Shown here piece by piece: positions 9,196 through 18,690 of a DNA stretch of 64,000 bases. Both the position numbers and the translations under genes were made by a program. The stretch comes from an uncultured bacterium (GTDB taxonomy: Bacteria; Cyanobacteriota; Vampirovibrionia; Gastranaerophilales; Gastranaerophilaceae), in assembly GCA_905215335.1 (NCBI GenBank), contig CAJMPQ010000001.1:124001-188000 (forward strand), in the 5' to 3' direction. The notes below the pieces were generated by a model. That model worked only from the letters and a program-made list of their open reading frames with translations, was not told where the DNA came from and searched no databases. The number at the start of each line of letters is the position of its first letter. The first letter of the stretch is position 1.

Positions 9196-10218
9196 ATGAG
9201 CACCATTTCAGCTATAGGCAAATACTTAGACCAACCATTATTAACTGCAAAACTTGAAAAGAAAGTACCGACAATACTAACCCTTGCAAGTTCTGCATAT
9301 GTAATAAATCAAATAAAAAATACACCACCTGAAGATAGAAAAAAAATAGGTTTAAAATCAACAATTATATTAGCTACAACAATGCTTTCGGCAATACAAG
9401 CACCTAAAATTGCAAGCTATATAACCAAAAGACCTCTATCTAAAACATTACATGAAATAAAAAACAATAATGCTGAAATTATAAATGATATTCTCAAACA
9501 AAACAAAAATAATACCAAAAATGTAAGAAATATTTTGGAAAAAGCAAAAGAAAATATTCTTTCAATATCAGAAATCAGTAAACTTCAAAAAAATATAGAT
9601 AAAAAATCATTTGATAAATTAATTCCTCCACCAGAAAATATAACCTCAAAAGATATTTTTAGAGAAATAGGTTGGTTATCAATATTTGGAGCAATTCCTG
9701 TAGTTGGAGGAATAACAGGAGGAATTGTTGCCGATAAAGTTACAGAAAAAAATTGGAAAGATAACGTTCCAAATAAAATAAAAGAGGGTCTTTATCAATA
9801 TCTCGCCAATATATTTATGTGTAATATCGGAGCCGGAGCAGCCCTTGGTATCCTAGAAAAAATGAATATAAAATCAAAAACAGCAAGATGTATTGGTATG
9901 GTAAGTGGAATTATTCTTACCGGCGTAATTGGCGGAAGCGCAATTGCAAATTATATCAGCAATAAATTAATAAATCCTATAATTTCAAAAAAACAACCTG
10001 AAGAAAATCGAACTCCTGAATTACTAGATTTAGGACTTCACACCGATGATATCGCAACAGTATCCTTACTTTCAGGATTAAAATGGATAGAACCTTCCTT
10101 ACCATTACTTTACGCAATATCAGGATATAGAGCTGGTATTGGTTACAGAAATAGTGAAACAACAAAACAAAATTCTACAAAAACCGATCAAAGTCATTTT
10201 TTACGACAAGAGTGTTAG
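9196..10218 (+). CDS. membrane protein of unknown function in the DtxR-family operon
   Basis: 340 residues with an AAGGA ribosome site inside the end of the repressor gene, so the pair is probably one operon. Hydrophobic segments occur near residues 25-40, 55-75, 155-175, 200-215, 230-255 and 285-310, several of them Gly- and Ala-rich. A polar, helical stretch lies at about 85-140. No transporter family motif, metal-ligand cluster or signal peptide is evident. Operon position suggests a role linked to metal status, but that is inference only. Confidence 0.6.
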   Translation: MSTISAIGKYLDQPLLTAKLEKKVPTILTLASSAYVINQIKNTPPEDRKKIGLKSTIILATTMLSAIQAPKIASYITKRPLSKTLHEIKNNNAEIINDILKQNKNNTKNVRNILEKAKENILSISEISKLQKNIDKKSFDKLIPPPENITSKDIFREIGWLSIFGAIPVVGGITGGIVADKVTEKNWKDNVPNKIKEGLYQYLANIFMCNIGAGAALGILEKMNIKSKTARCIGMVSGIILTGVIGGSAIANYISNKLINPIISKKQPEENRTPELLDLGLHTDDIATVSLLSGLKWIEPSLPLLYAISGYRAGIGYRNSETTKQNSTKTDQSHFLRQEC

Positions 10219-10272
10219 GTATAACTTACACTCAAAGATACACCTTATTATACAACCCACAACTGTACACTA

Positions 10273-10302
10273 AAAAAGAGGCGGATTTCCACCTCTTTTT
10301 CT
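10273..10302. terminator. bidirectional intrinsic terminator
   Basis: An imperfect stem, AAAAAGAGGCGG against CCACCTCTTTTT, with A and T runs on both sides. It lies between the convergent genes ending at 10218 and 10324. Confidence 0.8.
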
Positions 10303-10323
10303 TTATTAATTCAATAAATTAAA

Positions 10324-10923
10324 TTATATCATTTGAGAAAATTGATCTCTTTCAATTGAATACTTTGGAGCTAGAGTATCATCCATCTTTTTAAAACCAA
10401 CTTTTGACAAAAACTTTTCTTCTCCAGGTTCAGAATGAACAACAATTGCATCAACTTGTTTATTTTTATTTACTAATCTAACAAATTCATTAACCATAGC
10501 TCTTGCAATATGTTTAACTGAACGAGATCTACGATTTTGTTCGTATGCAAAAGTTGGATCAGTACCGATTTTGAAAACTTCAACATTTCCTTTAGCATTT
10601 TTTGTTTTATCAGTTGTCATTACACCTAAAATATCTTTTGGATTTATATTTTTAAAATCATATTTTTGATTAGTTAAAGCATATACTTCAGATTTACCAC
10701 GAAGAATTCTTGCTTCTTCAGCCACCCCAGCAGATAAATTTGCATCATCCCAATGGTATGCTAGTCTTTCTAAAGCTTCAACATCTGCCTTCTTAGTAGT
10801 ATCAAATTTAATAAAGTTTGCTGTATCATTAATCCATTTACCTTTATCATTTTTAATTCTAATCGTTGCAGGTCTTATCAATCTTGCACCAAAATTTTGA
10901 CTTGTTGTTTGTTGTACTTGCAT
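10324..10923 (-). CDS. F-x-G/A-tagged GNAT-like protein
   Basis: 199 residues. The N-terminus carries the tag NFGA (residues 10-13). The rest has the order of a GNAT acetyltransferase: a VYALTNQ strand, an ILGVMTT strand, a long helix KHIARAMVNEFVRLVN, then DAIVVHS and the final FLSKVGFKKM. It resembles the protein at 50187-50759: both share W-D, YAxTNQK or near, IL-G/A, K-x-I-x-x-A and K-x-GF in the same order. The canonical acetyl-CoA loop (R/Q-x-x-G-x-G/A) is not clear, so activity is uncertain. Ribosome site AAAGGAA. Confidence 0.6.
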   Translation of the reverse strand: MQVQQTTSQNFGARLIRPATIRIKNDKGKWINDTANFIKFDTTKKADVEALERLAYHWDDANLSAGVAEEARILRGKSEVYALTNQKYDFKNINPKDILGVMTTDKTKNAKGNVEVFKIGTDPTFAYEQNRRSRSVKHIARAMVNEFVRLVNKNKQVDAIVVHSEPGEEKFLSKVGFKKMDDTLAPKYSIERDQFSQMI

Positions 10924-10984
10924 TATTTTTCCTTTCGTAAATGTATATCTATTATTTTAAAACTCAAAATTATATTTTTTGCTA

Positions 10985-13900
10985 CTAAATCAAATCCAAA
11001 CGGCATAAATGTCTATAAACACATTGTTTACAAGCACCTTGATTATCTTCTTTTATAGGATTAAATTTTAAAGCTTTTATATTTGAATAAGTCTGTTTAA
11101 TTAAATTTTCAATATAATCCATATCTTCAGCACTTAAATTTTTATAAACACTCTTTGCATGTTCTTCAACATAAATTATACCTACTTGCGAAACTTTATT
11201 CCCTGTTAATTTTTCATAAGCATACTTATAAAAACAAAGCTGATTATAATAATTTTCTTTAGAACCGCCTAATGCAATTTGTTTATCACTCACAGGTTTC
11301 CCCGTTTTATAATCATACAATTCATAAGTACCATCAGAATTTTTCTCAATTCTGTCAATTTTTCCGGTAATTAAATCCCCATCTACATCAACACCATAGA
11401 AATTAAATTCAACATCCTGAATTCTAGCAACAGGAATTTGCGAAAAATACGGATAATAATTTAATAATAAAGTTTCACCTTGTTTTAAATATTTTTCTTT
11501 CCTAGCTTGATTAGTAAACCTTTGAACATTCATACTTTCATTAAAAGAATGTAAAATATCTTCTATTTTTGGATATTCCCCTTTTTCTTTAGCAAATTTC
11601 ACAGCTCTTTCTAATAAAGAATGAATAACAGAACCAAAGTTTGCACCATCCCAATCAGCCTCTTCTACGTCTATGTCAAGAACTTTCACATAGAAAAATT
11701 TTCTAGGACAAGATAAATAATCATTTAAACGAGATGGAGATAGAACTACACTATTAACTCTTTGCTCAATTTCATTTTGAAAAGCTCTTCTATGATCAAA
11801 TACATCAGAAGAAACACTTCTAAAAAACTCTACGGTTAAATCTTCGGCATTACACTCAAATTGAGAAGACTCAAAATCATAATCATTACTTGAGACTAAA
11901 TATTTAGTAATTTGCTGAGTTTTACCGTTATTACTATCTGCAAAAGACAGTGTCAACGAATGTTTTGCCCTCGTAATACCTACAAATAACAATTTCAAAA
12001 GTTCAGAGTCTTTTTTTAGTTGAGCAGCGTCTTTATCCAAGACTTCTTCTGTAATAAGTTTATATTCCCCAGGCATTTTAAAACTTTCCCAGCTTGAAGA
12101 AACTAAATTTGGCAAGTATACATACTCAAACTCTCGCCCTTTTGAACCGTGGTAAGTCATTAACTGAACCGCATTTTGCACAATTGGATCTTTATCCAAA
12201 TTTATATCCAATTCATTTTGTAAACAATCATCCAAGTATTTAACGAAATCGCCCAAAGATTTTGTTGAATCTATTTTTTGAAAATCTGAAGCCTCTGAAA
12301 TTATTTTCTTTATGCCCTGAATATTTTCAATTCTATTTTTAGCTAATTTATAAAAAGTTTCTAAAATTCCTGTTCTATTAACTATTTCAACAACAGTATT
12401 TCTTAATGAATTAGAAGCCGCATAATCCCTCAAATAATAAAATGTTGCCAAAAAACTTTCCACTTTTTCTGGATTTTTCCAACCGGTTAAAGTTCTCATC
12501 AAAGATATAAAATCATGAGGTTCTTCTTTTTTTAATAATTGCTGTTCATGCAAAATTTTATTATAATCTTCCAAATCCAACTTAAAAGGTTCTGATAACA
12601 TTAAGCCGAATAATTTATCACTTGATAATAGATAATTATTCATTGCCTTCAAATAAAAATAAATTAAAATTGAAGATCTAATTGCAAAAATACTTTTCCC
12701 TTCATCTATTTGATATGGAATGTTTTTACTCTTCAAAAGTTCAGCAAACGATTGTAATTCGGCACGTTTTTTAGAAATAATTGCAATTTGAGAAAAATCT
12801 TTTTTACCATTATCTAAAATCGGAAAATCTTCTGAATCTATGAGATTTTTTATATCATCAACTATATAATTAAATTCTTGTAGAGTTTCTCCAAATTGAA
12901 TGCGTTTAATTTTTTTATCTTTTGAAATAATTTTAGGATTTTTAGCTGTTAATTTTTTAGAAATATGATATTTTTCTCTAAAAAACGGATTATTTTCTAA
13001 TCTATTAGAATCCTGACTAACAATTAAATTACTAAAATCTAAAATTGTCTGAGTAGAACGATTATTTTCTTCCAAACAAATAACTTTTGTATCAGGATAT
13101 TTAGTCAAAAAGTTTTCAATATTATCACTCTTTGCGCCTTGAAAACCATAAATAATTTGGTCATCATCACCTACAACAAAAATATTTTTTTCGTTGTTCC
13201 CATCAACCAAATTAAAAATTATACTGTTTTGCAAATCATTAGTATCTTGATATTCATCAACTAAAAAATATTTATATTTACTTGAAACTTCTTTTAAAAA
13301 CACCTCATCTTCTTCAAAAGCATCCAATACAAAATTTATCATATCCGAAAAATCAATCAAATTTCGGTTTAACATTTTATCTGAATAAAGTTCAAATAAT
13401 GTCCATAATTCTTTTGCTTTTTCTATATTAGTTTTTATTTTTTCTAACTCAGCATATCGTCCTTTATTCTGAGTTTTACCAGCTTGTTCACGTTCATAAA
13501 TTTCGCTTTCAAGTTCTTTATAACGAGGAGTTAATGATGGATTAATATCTATAAAACTTAGATATTCCTCTTTTGATAAACGTTGCGTTTTTAATTTTTC
13601 AACATAGGATATAAAATTCTTTGTAAAATGATATTTATCAGCTCTTGATGGAACAAAAAATTCTAAATTAGCTTCATCAATACACTCTTTCATAATTTCA
13701 ATTTTTTCAGTATCAGAAATCAATCTGACATCAGGAGATAATTCAAATTGAGAAGGATAAGCTTTAATTATATCATTACAGAATGAATGATACGTATAGA
13801 TATCAACAGAAGAAGCTATAACTCCCATCTTTTTAATCAATCTCTGACGCATTTCACCAGCTGCAGCATCCGAAAATGTCAAACATAATATAGATGAAGC

Positions 13901-14056
13901 CTCAACACCTTCAGATAACATTTTCTCAATTCTATTGATTACAGTAAAAGTTTTCCCTGTTCCTGGCCCCGCAAGTAACATTACTGAACCATTTAGTATA
14001 TCAATAGCTTCTTGTTGTCGAGTATTTGGTTTAATTATTGGTTTTACTTCTTCCAT
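10985..14056 (-). CDS. UvrD/Rep-type superfamily 1 helicase fused to a RecB/Cas4-type nuclease
   Basis: 1023 residues. The helicase part has Walker A AGPGTGKT (29-36), the SF1 motif LCLTFSDAAAGEMRQR, Walker B FLVDEYQDTND, GDDDQIIYGFQGA, and late motifs MTYHGSKGREFEYVYL and LLFVGITRAKHSLTLS. The C-terminal part is a PD-(D/E)xK nuclease with the His of VIHSLLERA, Asp901 in GKIDRIE and Asp915-x-Lys917. Cys783 and Cys1009, 1012 and 1018 are placed to hold an Fe-S cluster, as in AddB and Cas4. It is a likely end-resection or recombination-repair enzyme. No second subunit gene is adjacent, so it may act alone or as one half of an AddAB/AdnAB-like pair. Confidence 0.9.
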   Translation of the reverse strand: MEEVKPIIKPNTRQQEAIDILNGSVMLLAGPGTGKTFTVINRIEKMLSEGVEASSILCLTFSDAAAGEMRQRLIKKMGVIASSVDIYTYHSFCNDIIKAYPSQFELSPDVRLISDTEKIEIMKECIDEANLEFFVPSRADKYHFTKNFISYVEKLKTQRLSKEEYLSFIDINPSLTPRYKELESEIYEREQAGKTQNKGRYAELEKIKTNIEKAKELWTLFELYSDKMLNRNLIDFSDMINFVLDAFEEDEVFLKEVSSKYKYFLVDEYQDTNDLQNSIIFNLVDGNNEKNIFVVGDDDQIIYGFQGAKSDNIENFLTKYPDTKVICLEENNRSTQTILDFSNLIVSQDSNRLENNPFFREKYHISKKLTAKNPKIISKDKKIKRIQFGETLQEFNYIVDDIKNLIDSEDFPILDNGKKDFSQIAIISKKRAELQSFAELLKSKNIPYQIDEGKSIFAIRSSILIYFYLKAMNNYLLSSDKLFGLMLSEPFKLDLEDYNKILHEQQLLKKEEPHDFISLMRTLTGWKNPEKVESFLATFYYLRDYAASNSLRNTVVEIVNRTGILETFYKLAKNRIENIQGIKKIISEASDFQKIDSTKSLGDFVKYLDDCLQNELDINLDKDPIVQNAVQLMTYHGSKGREFEYVYLPNLVSSSWESFKMPGEYKLITEEVLDKDAAQLKKDSELLKLLFVGITRAKHSLTLSFADSNNGKTQQITKYLVSSNDYDFESSQFECNAEDLTVEFFRSVSSDVFDHRRAFQNEIEQRVNSVVLSPSRLNDYLSCPRKFFYVKVLDIDVEEADWDGANFGSVIHSLLERAVKFAKEKGEYPKIEDILHSFNESMNVQRFTNQARKEKYLKQGETLLLNYYPYFSQIPVARIQDVEFNFYGVDVDGDLITGKIDRIEKNSDGTYELYDYKTGKPVSDKQIALGGSKENYYNQLCFYKYAYEKLTGNKVSQVGIIYVEEHAKSVYKNLSAEDMDYIENLIKQTYSNIKALKFNPIKEDNQGACKQCVYRHLCRLDLI

Positions 14057-14077
14057 AAAACCAATTTAACATAAAAA

Positions 14078-15607
14078 CTATTTTCCTTGAACTAAAATTC
14101 TACGAGGATTATTATCTACAACTTTTAAAATATCATCTTTAAAATTTTCAAATTGTTTAGCTGAACAAATAACTTTCCCGGTTACTTCTTCCAAATTTGG
14201 CGGGAATTTTGAAATTCTAGAACCAAACAAGAAATTTTTATTTGATAATACTAAATCACCATCAATCTTTCGAACATTTTGAAGCAACATATCTTCGTCT
14301 AATCCAAACATTGAATATGGAATACTAATGCCACTATTACTATTCAAGGTATAAGATGGCTTATATTTTTCAATAACTAAAGTTCCATCTTCTAATTCCT
14401 GAGCTTTTACACCTAAAAATTCAAACATTGCCAGTGAATCATTATCTTTTATAGCTTTAGCAAAAGATTTTTTACTTATAGGACTAACCTCATTTAATTT
14501 TTCACTAATCATAATTGCCTGAGAGGACTTAGGACCTTCATCTTCAATACCGGAACGGCACTTCAATTTATTTTCTTCAATAAAAGTTTTAATTTTTCCA
14601 ACTAAAGATAATGGGACAATATTATTATTTTCAACACCTTGAATTTGATCTATTTGACCTCTCGCTGAAGTCATTCCAACCAATGGTTCCCACAAATTAA
14701 ATTTTCCACGTTCAAGATAAATATAAAAATCACCATCTGTTAAAGCATCTTCAGCCTTGTCTACACTTGAACGAGTACACCAATTCTTACAACTTAAAGT
14801 TTCTAATTTTGCAATATTTGCTTCTTTATGTTCCGGATCATGCTTTATTGAAGGAATTTTAACCCAAACTGCTTCATTATCTGATAAATTCAAATCCATC
14901 AATAAATTATCTCTAAGTCTATGTGTATAAATTTCTAAAAAGGATGGCGCAGCACAACGTACTGCTCTATCTTTAGGATTTATAATTTCAAAACCATTTA
15001 TTGTTTCTAACAACGCTTTTTCATTAAACGGTACAGGAATATGACGGTTATTATCTTTTATCTCGCTTGTAACGGCATTCCATATAACTAAACGTAAGGA
15101 ATCATTATTTTTTATTTTTTCAACCAATTGAGGATTGTGCATTTCGCCCAATAAAGATTTTTCTTCCGGATTTTGTAAAAATTTACTCCACTGAGATAAT
15201 CTAACTTCTCGAGCCATATTAATTTTATTTATTGAATATTCTCTAATATCTTGTGGTATATAACTTTTCCATCTAATTTTTGAAACTTGAGATTTTTTAA
15301 AATCACCCCATAATTTCCCTGATTCTACTAAATCAGTTACAGCCTTACCTATGTTTGTAGCCGATAACATACTACCATCAACCTTATATTTTTTCTGACT
15401 ACCTAAAACTTCTGCAGCTAAATATTCAAAAACTGAAGAATACATTGATGGTAATGATTTTCCTGTAAAACAAATACTATCTTTTATCTCTGAATTTCTT
15501 AAAGAAGAAATCATATATTGATTTTGTACAGTTTTATCATTTCTTTTTTGAGACACATTTACACTGTTTCTTGGGGTATATAATTTATTTAAAATACTAA
15601 AATCCAT
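14078..15607 (-). CDS. large F-x-G-tagged protein of unknown function
   Basis: 509 residues from the ATG at 15607, chosen because AAAGGA precedes it; a longer frame starting at 15685 has no ribosome site. The tag CFTG lies at 46-49. A central block (about 270-330) reads CKNWCTRSS ... GDFYIYLERGK ... GQIDQIQGVENNN. I recall that pattern loosely from uncharacterised proteins but cannot name a domain. The last 70 residues alternate short strands with Pro-Pro-Asn-Leu, like degenerate leucine-rich segments. No signal peptide or membrane span. It may be co-transcribed with the helicase gene 22 bases downstream. Confidence 0.55.
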   Translation of the reverse strand: MDFSILNKLYTPRNSVNVSQKRNDKTVQNQYMISSLRNSEIKDSICFTGKSLPSMYSSVFEYLAAEVLGSQKKYKVDGSMLSATNIGKAVTDLVESGKLWGDFKKSQVSKIRWKSYIPQDIREYSINKINMAREVRLSQWSKFLQNPEEKSLLGEMHNPQLVEKIKNNDSLRLVIWNAVTSEIKDNNRHIPVPFNEKALLETINGFEIINPKDRAVRCAAPSFLEIYTHRLRDNLLMDLNLSDNEAVWVKIPSIKHDPEHKEANIAKLETLSCKNWCTRSSVDKAEDALTDGDFYIYLERGKFNLWEPLVGMTSARGQIDQIQGVENNNIVPLSLVGKIKTFIEENKLKCRSGIEDEGPKSSQAIMISEKLNEVSPISKKSFAKAIKDNDSLAMFEFLGVKAQELEDGTLVIEKYKPSYTLNSNSGISIPYSMFGLDEDMLLQNVRKIDGDLVLSNKNFLFGSRISKFPPNLEEVTGKVICSAKQFENFKDDILKVVDNNPRRILVQGK

Positions 15608-15785
15608 ATTATTAAATCCTTTATTGATTACATTGTATCTTAAGTCTGAAAATATATATTTTTGCGAGTATGATAGAGTTTTCATTTTACAAAATTTAAT
15701 ATTCTAAATTTTAATCCAAGAAGTTCATTGAAAATTTAAAAAAAATATATATAATAAGAAAAAGTATTTAGGATGGATTTTATAT

Positions 15786-16424
15786 ATGAATAATAAAGTT
15801 TTACAAAACATATCTTACGGAGTTTATGTAATAACATCTCTACACGATAAAACTCCAACAGGATGTATAGCAAACAGTTTAATTCAAGTATCTTACGATA
15901 CAATTGCTGTCAGCATAAACCATAACAATTACACAAATAGCTGCATACGAGATTCTAAAAAATTTGCAGTATCTATTTTAAGTGTAGAATCAGATAATAA
16001 GATTATTGGAAATTTTGGTTTCCATTCAGGAAGAGATTATGACAAATTTCAAAATATCAAATCTACGACAGTAGATGGCTTACAAATTATTGAAGATTCC
16101 GTAGGTTATCTAATTTGTGATGTAATTGATGAAATGGAAACTGAAACACATACTCTATTCCTAGGTAAAATAATAGATGGGGAAATGCTACATGATAAAA
16201 TCCCAATGACTTACGCATACTATCATGCAGAAAGAAAAGGCTCCAGCCCTAAAAATGCGCCAACTTACGTTAAACCAACCTCGGAAGATTCTAAAAATAA
16301 TGAAATAACTTATAGATGTTCTGTTTGCAATTACATTTATCATGGTGATATCACAAAAGAACCTGATACATACCATTGCCCAATATGCCAACAACCTAAA
16401 GAAAAATTTATTAAAATCAGTTAG
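15786..16424 (+). CDS. flavin reductase-rubredoxin fusion (high-molecular-weight rubredoxin type)
   Basis: 212 residues. The first 160 form a flavin-reductase-like FMN domain (GVYVITS, PTGCIANSLIQVS, HFGFHSG-like NFGFHSGRDYDKF). The last 40 form a rubredoxin with ligands Cys178, Cys181, Cys198 and Cys201. Proteins of this design pass electrons from NAD(P)H to flavodiiron proteins, or reduce oxygen and NO indirectly, in strict anaerobes. No flavodiiron gene is in the window. The next gene starts 8 bases downstream. Confidence 0.92.
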   Translation: MNNKVLQNISYGVYVITSLHDKTPTGCIANSLIQVSYDTIAVSINHNNYTNSCIRDSKKFAVSILSVESDNKIIGNFGFHSGRDYDKFQNIKSTTVDGLQIIEDSVGYLICDVIDEMETETHTLFLGKIIDGEMLHDKIPMTYAYYHAERKGSSPKNAPTYVKPTSEDSKNNEITYRCSVCNYIYHGDITKEPDTYHCPICQQPKEKFIKIS

Positions 16425-16432
16425 AATTATTT

Positions 16433-17008
16433 ATGCAAATATTAGAAAATAAAAATCCAAATATTGAAAAGTTATACACAAAAATTCAAGAACAATTTCC
16501 ACCAAGTGAAATAAAAGAAAAGTCAGTTTTTGAAAAAATCATCAAAACATCCGGATGCAAAACTTATGACATTTTGTACGAAAATAAGATCTGCGGATTT
16601 TTTACCTTTTGCGAATTAAATAATAAAACAATCTTAATAGATTATTTTGCAATAAATAAAGAATTTCACTCAATGGGTTTGGGTACTAAAACATTTGAAA
16701 AAATAAAATCTGACTTACCCTACAATGGCTGCTATTTGGAAGTTGAACACCCTGATCCTAATGAAATAAATACTATTCGCAGAATAAAATTTTATGAAAA
16801 TTTAGGTGCTAAGGAAATAAAAATCCCATATATTTATCCAAATAAAAATGACGGCCTTCCTATGAAATTATATTTCATGCCATTCAAAAATAACTATATA
16901 CCAACCATAGAGCAAACCGAAAAAAATATACATTTAGCATTTGAAAAACTTCATTTTGATATTCATAATAAAAATGAAATTTATAATAAAATATTTGCTT
17001 CAATATAA
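16433..17008 (+). CDS. GNAT family N-acetyltransferase
   Basis: 191 residues with the GNAT core: YDILYENKICGFFTFCEL (strands 2-3), ILIDYFAINKEFHSMGLGTKTFEKI (strand 4 with the acetyl-CoA loop HSMGLGT) and YENLGAKEI at the end. It has no tag and does not resemble the two tagged GNAT-like proteins. The substrate is unknown. It starts 8 bases after the rubredoxin fusion and is probably co-transcribed with it. Confidence 0.8.
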   Translation: MQILENKNPNIEKLYTKIQEQFPPSEIKEKSVFEKIIKTSGCKTYDILYENKICGFFTFCELNNKTILIDYFAINKEFHSMGLGTKTFEKIKSDLPYNGCYLEVEHPDPNEINTIRRIKFYENLGAKEIKIPYIYPNKNDGLPMKLYFMPFKNNYIPTIEQTEKNIHLAFEKLHFDIHNKNEIYNKIFASI

Positions 17009-17057
17009 TTTTGGAAAATTTTGTTTTTAAATATATAATAATATCAAAAGGAAGGTT

Positions 17058-18014
17058 ATGAATAAAAAGATTTTATCAAATTTCGCATTATTTTTAACTG
17101 CATTAATATGGGGGCTTTCATTTGTAGCTCAAAAAGCGGGAATGGACTATATTGGGCCATTCAGCTTCAACTGTGTTAGAAGTATTCTAGGCGGAATAAG
17201 CTTAATTCCGGTTATATTCTTAGCAAAAATTTTACACGAAGACCATAGAAAACCAAAACTTAAACATCTACAACATATATTATTAGCCAAAGCCGGTATA
17301 TCTTGCGGCATAGCATTGTTTATTGCAATGTCAATCCAACAATATTGTATGTTACACGCATCTGCGGGGAAAGCAGGATTTATTACAGCTTTATACATAA
17401 TATACGTACCTCTAATTTCAATGTTTTTCGGTCAAAAATTATCAAAAAATATAAAATGGAGTGTTGTAATCGCAGTACTTGGACTATATTTATTATGTTT
17501 TAAAAATGATGGCAAAGGATTTGACATATATGACTTAATCCTTCTTATAAGCGCATTTTTCTATGGTGTACATATTCTTGTCGTAAATTATTTTTCAAGA
17601 AGAGTTAATGCTACAAAAGTTTCTTGCATACAATTTTTTGTAGTTGGGATTTTATCAATGCCTCTAATGTTTCTTCTTGAAACTCCAACATTACACAGTA
17701 TTATTTCCTGCAAAATTCCAATCCTTTATGCGGGGATTTTAACTTGCGGTGTCGCATACACTTTACAAATTTTTGGGCAAAAATATACAATGCCAATTAT
17801 CGCATCTTTAATTTTATGTTTAGAATCAGTATTCGCAGTTGTTGGTGGAGGCATAATCCTACACGAAACAATGACATTAAAAGAAATTCTTGGCTGTGTA
17901 TTAATGATATCTGCAGTTATACTTTCTCAGTTAAACCTTAGCCATATTAAGAAAGGAATTCCACAATCTTCTCCGCAAGCAGAAGTGCAGATTGAGGATT
18001 CTGACCAGTTATAA
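17058..18014 (+). CDS. EamA/DMT superfamily permease
   Basis: 318 residues with about ten hydrophobic helices in two EamA repeats (first about 8-140, second about 155-300). Typical features are ALIWGLSFVAQKAGM in helix 1, AGKAGFITALYIIYVPL in helix 4 and LILCLESVFAVVGGGIILHETM in helix 9. GGAAGG lies ahead of the ATG. The substrate is unknown (amino acids, nucleotides and drugs are all known for the family). The last 68 bases overlap, tail to tail, the convergent gene at 17947. Confidence 0.88.
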   Translation: MNKKILSNFALFLTALIWGLSFVAQKAGMDYIGPFSFNCVRSILGGISLIPVIFLAKILHEDHRKPKLKHLQHILLAKAGISCGIALFIAMSIQQYCMLHASAGKAGFITALYIIYVPLISMFFGQKLSKNIKWSVVIAVLGLYLLCFKNDGKGFDIYDLILLISAFFYGVHILVVNYFSRRVNATKVSCIQFFVVGILSMPLMFLLETPTLHSIISCKIPILYAGILTCGVAYTLQIFGQKYTMPIIASLILCLESVFAVVGGGIILHETMTLKEILGCVLMISAVILSQLNLSHIKKGIPQSSPQAEVQIEDSDQL

Positions 18015-18621
18015 TATTTTTATCTACACAAACATGTTCAGACCAAGGTTTATCTTCTTCAAACTCAGCACCTAAATCTTTTAAACGCGTTTCTAATAAA
18101 AATGGAACATCTTCAGTTAATTTAATAATTTGTTCTTCTCTATTAGTAAATGATGTTACTTTTTTACCTTTTAATATAGATTCACCATTTTCATCTTTTG
18201 CAAGTACAAACCCAGCAGGGCCATGACAAACTGCACTAATAATTTTATTATTCAAATAAAAATACTCAACAATTTCTTTTAATAATAAATCATTAGCTAA
18301 ATCAAACATTGGCCCATGGCCACCCGGTAAAAATAAAACATCATATTCTTTATAATTAACATCTGATAACTTAACAGTATCTCTCAAAACTTTTATGCAC
18401 GGATCCCATTCTTCTGGATTTGAACAAGACATACTCTTAATATCTACAGGAGAAAGTCCACCTAAAGGACTCGCTACAGTAACATTATATCCTGTACTTT
18501 TAAACACTAAATATGGAACTGCAAATTCTTCAAGATAAACACCGGTTTCCTTAATATTAGAACTTTCATCCCCACGATAATTTGTAGTGATTATTAATAT
18601 ATTTTTTTCTTGATTATTCAT
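17947..18621 (-). CDS. DJ-1/PfpI family class I glutamine amidotransferase-like protein
   Basis: 224 residues related to Hsp31/YhbO-type proteins, which act as glyoxalase III or protein deglycases. Motifs are the nucleophile elbow SAVCHGPAG, LFLPGGHGPMFDL, and a C-terminal ITGQNPQSA segment. An acidic residue before the Cys elbow is not in its usual place, so the exact chemistry is open. The ribosome site lies inside an 11-bp hairpin directly before the start codon. The 3' end overlaps the EamA gene by 68 bases. Confidence 0.9.
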   Translation of the reverse strand: MNNQEKNILIITTNYRGDESSNIKETGVYLEEFAVPYLVFKSTGYNVTVASPLGGLSPVDIKSMSCSNPEEWDPCIKVLRDTVKLSDVNYKEYDVLFLPGGHGPMFDLANDLLLKEIVEYFYLNNKIISAVCHGPAGFVLAKDENGESILKGKKVTSFTNREEQIIKLTEDVPFLLETRLKDLGAEFEEDKPWSEHVCVDKNIITGQNPQSALLLAEKIVEFLS

Positions 18622-18651
18622 AAATAAACTCCTTTATTACAAGGAGTTTAT
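18619..18651 (-). promoter_or_regulatory. hairpin sequestering the ribosome-binding site of the DJ-1/PfpI gene
   Basis: On the minus strand an 11-bp perfect stem (18641-18651 with 18624-18634, six-base loop) buries the AAGGAG ribosome site just before the ATG at 18621. This geometry suggests translational control (temperature, ligand or antisense). It could instead be a weak terminator for the HD gene upstream, but there is no U-run. Confidence 0.55.
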
Positions 18652-18690
18652 CGTAAAAAATATAAAATACAATTATCTATTTAGACAAAT

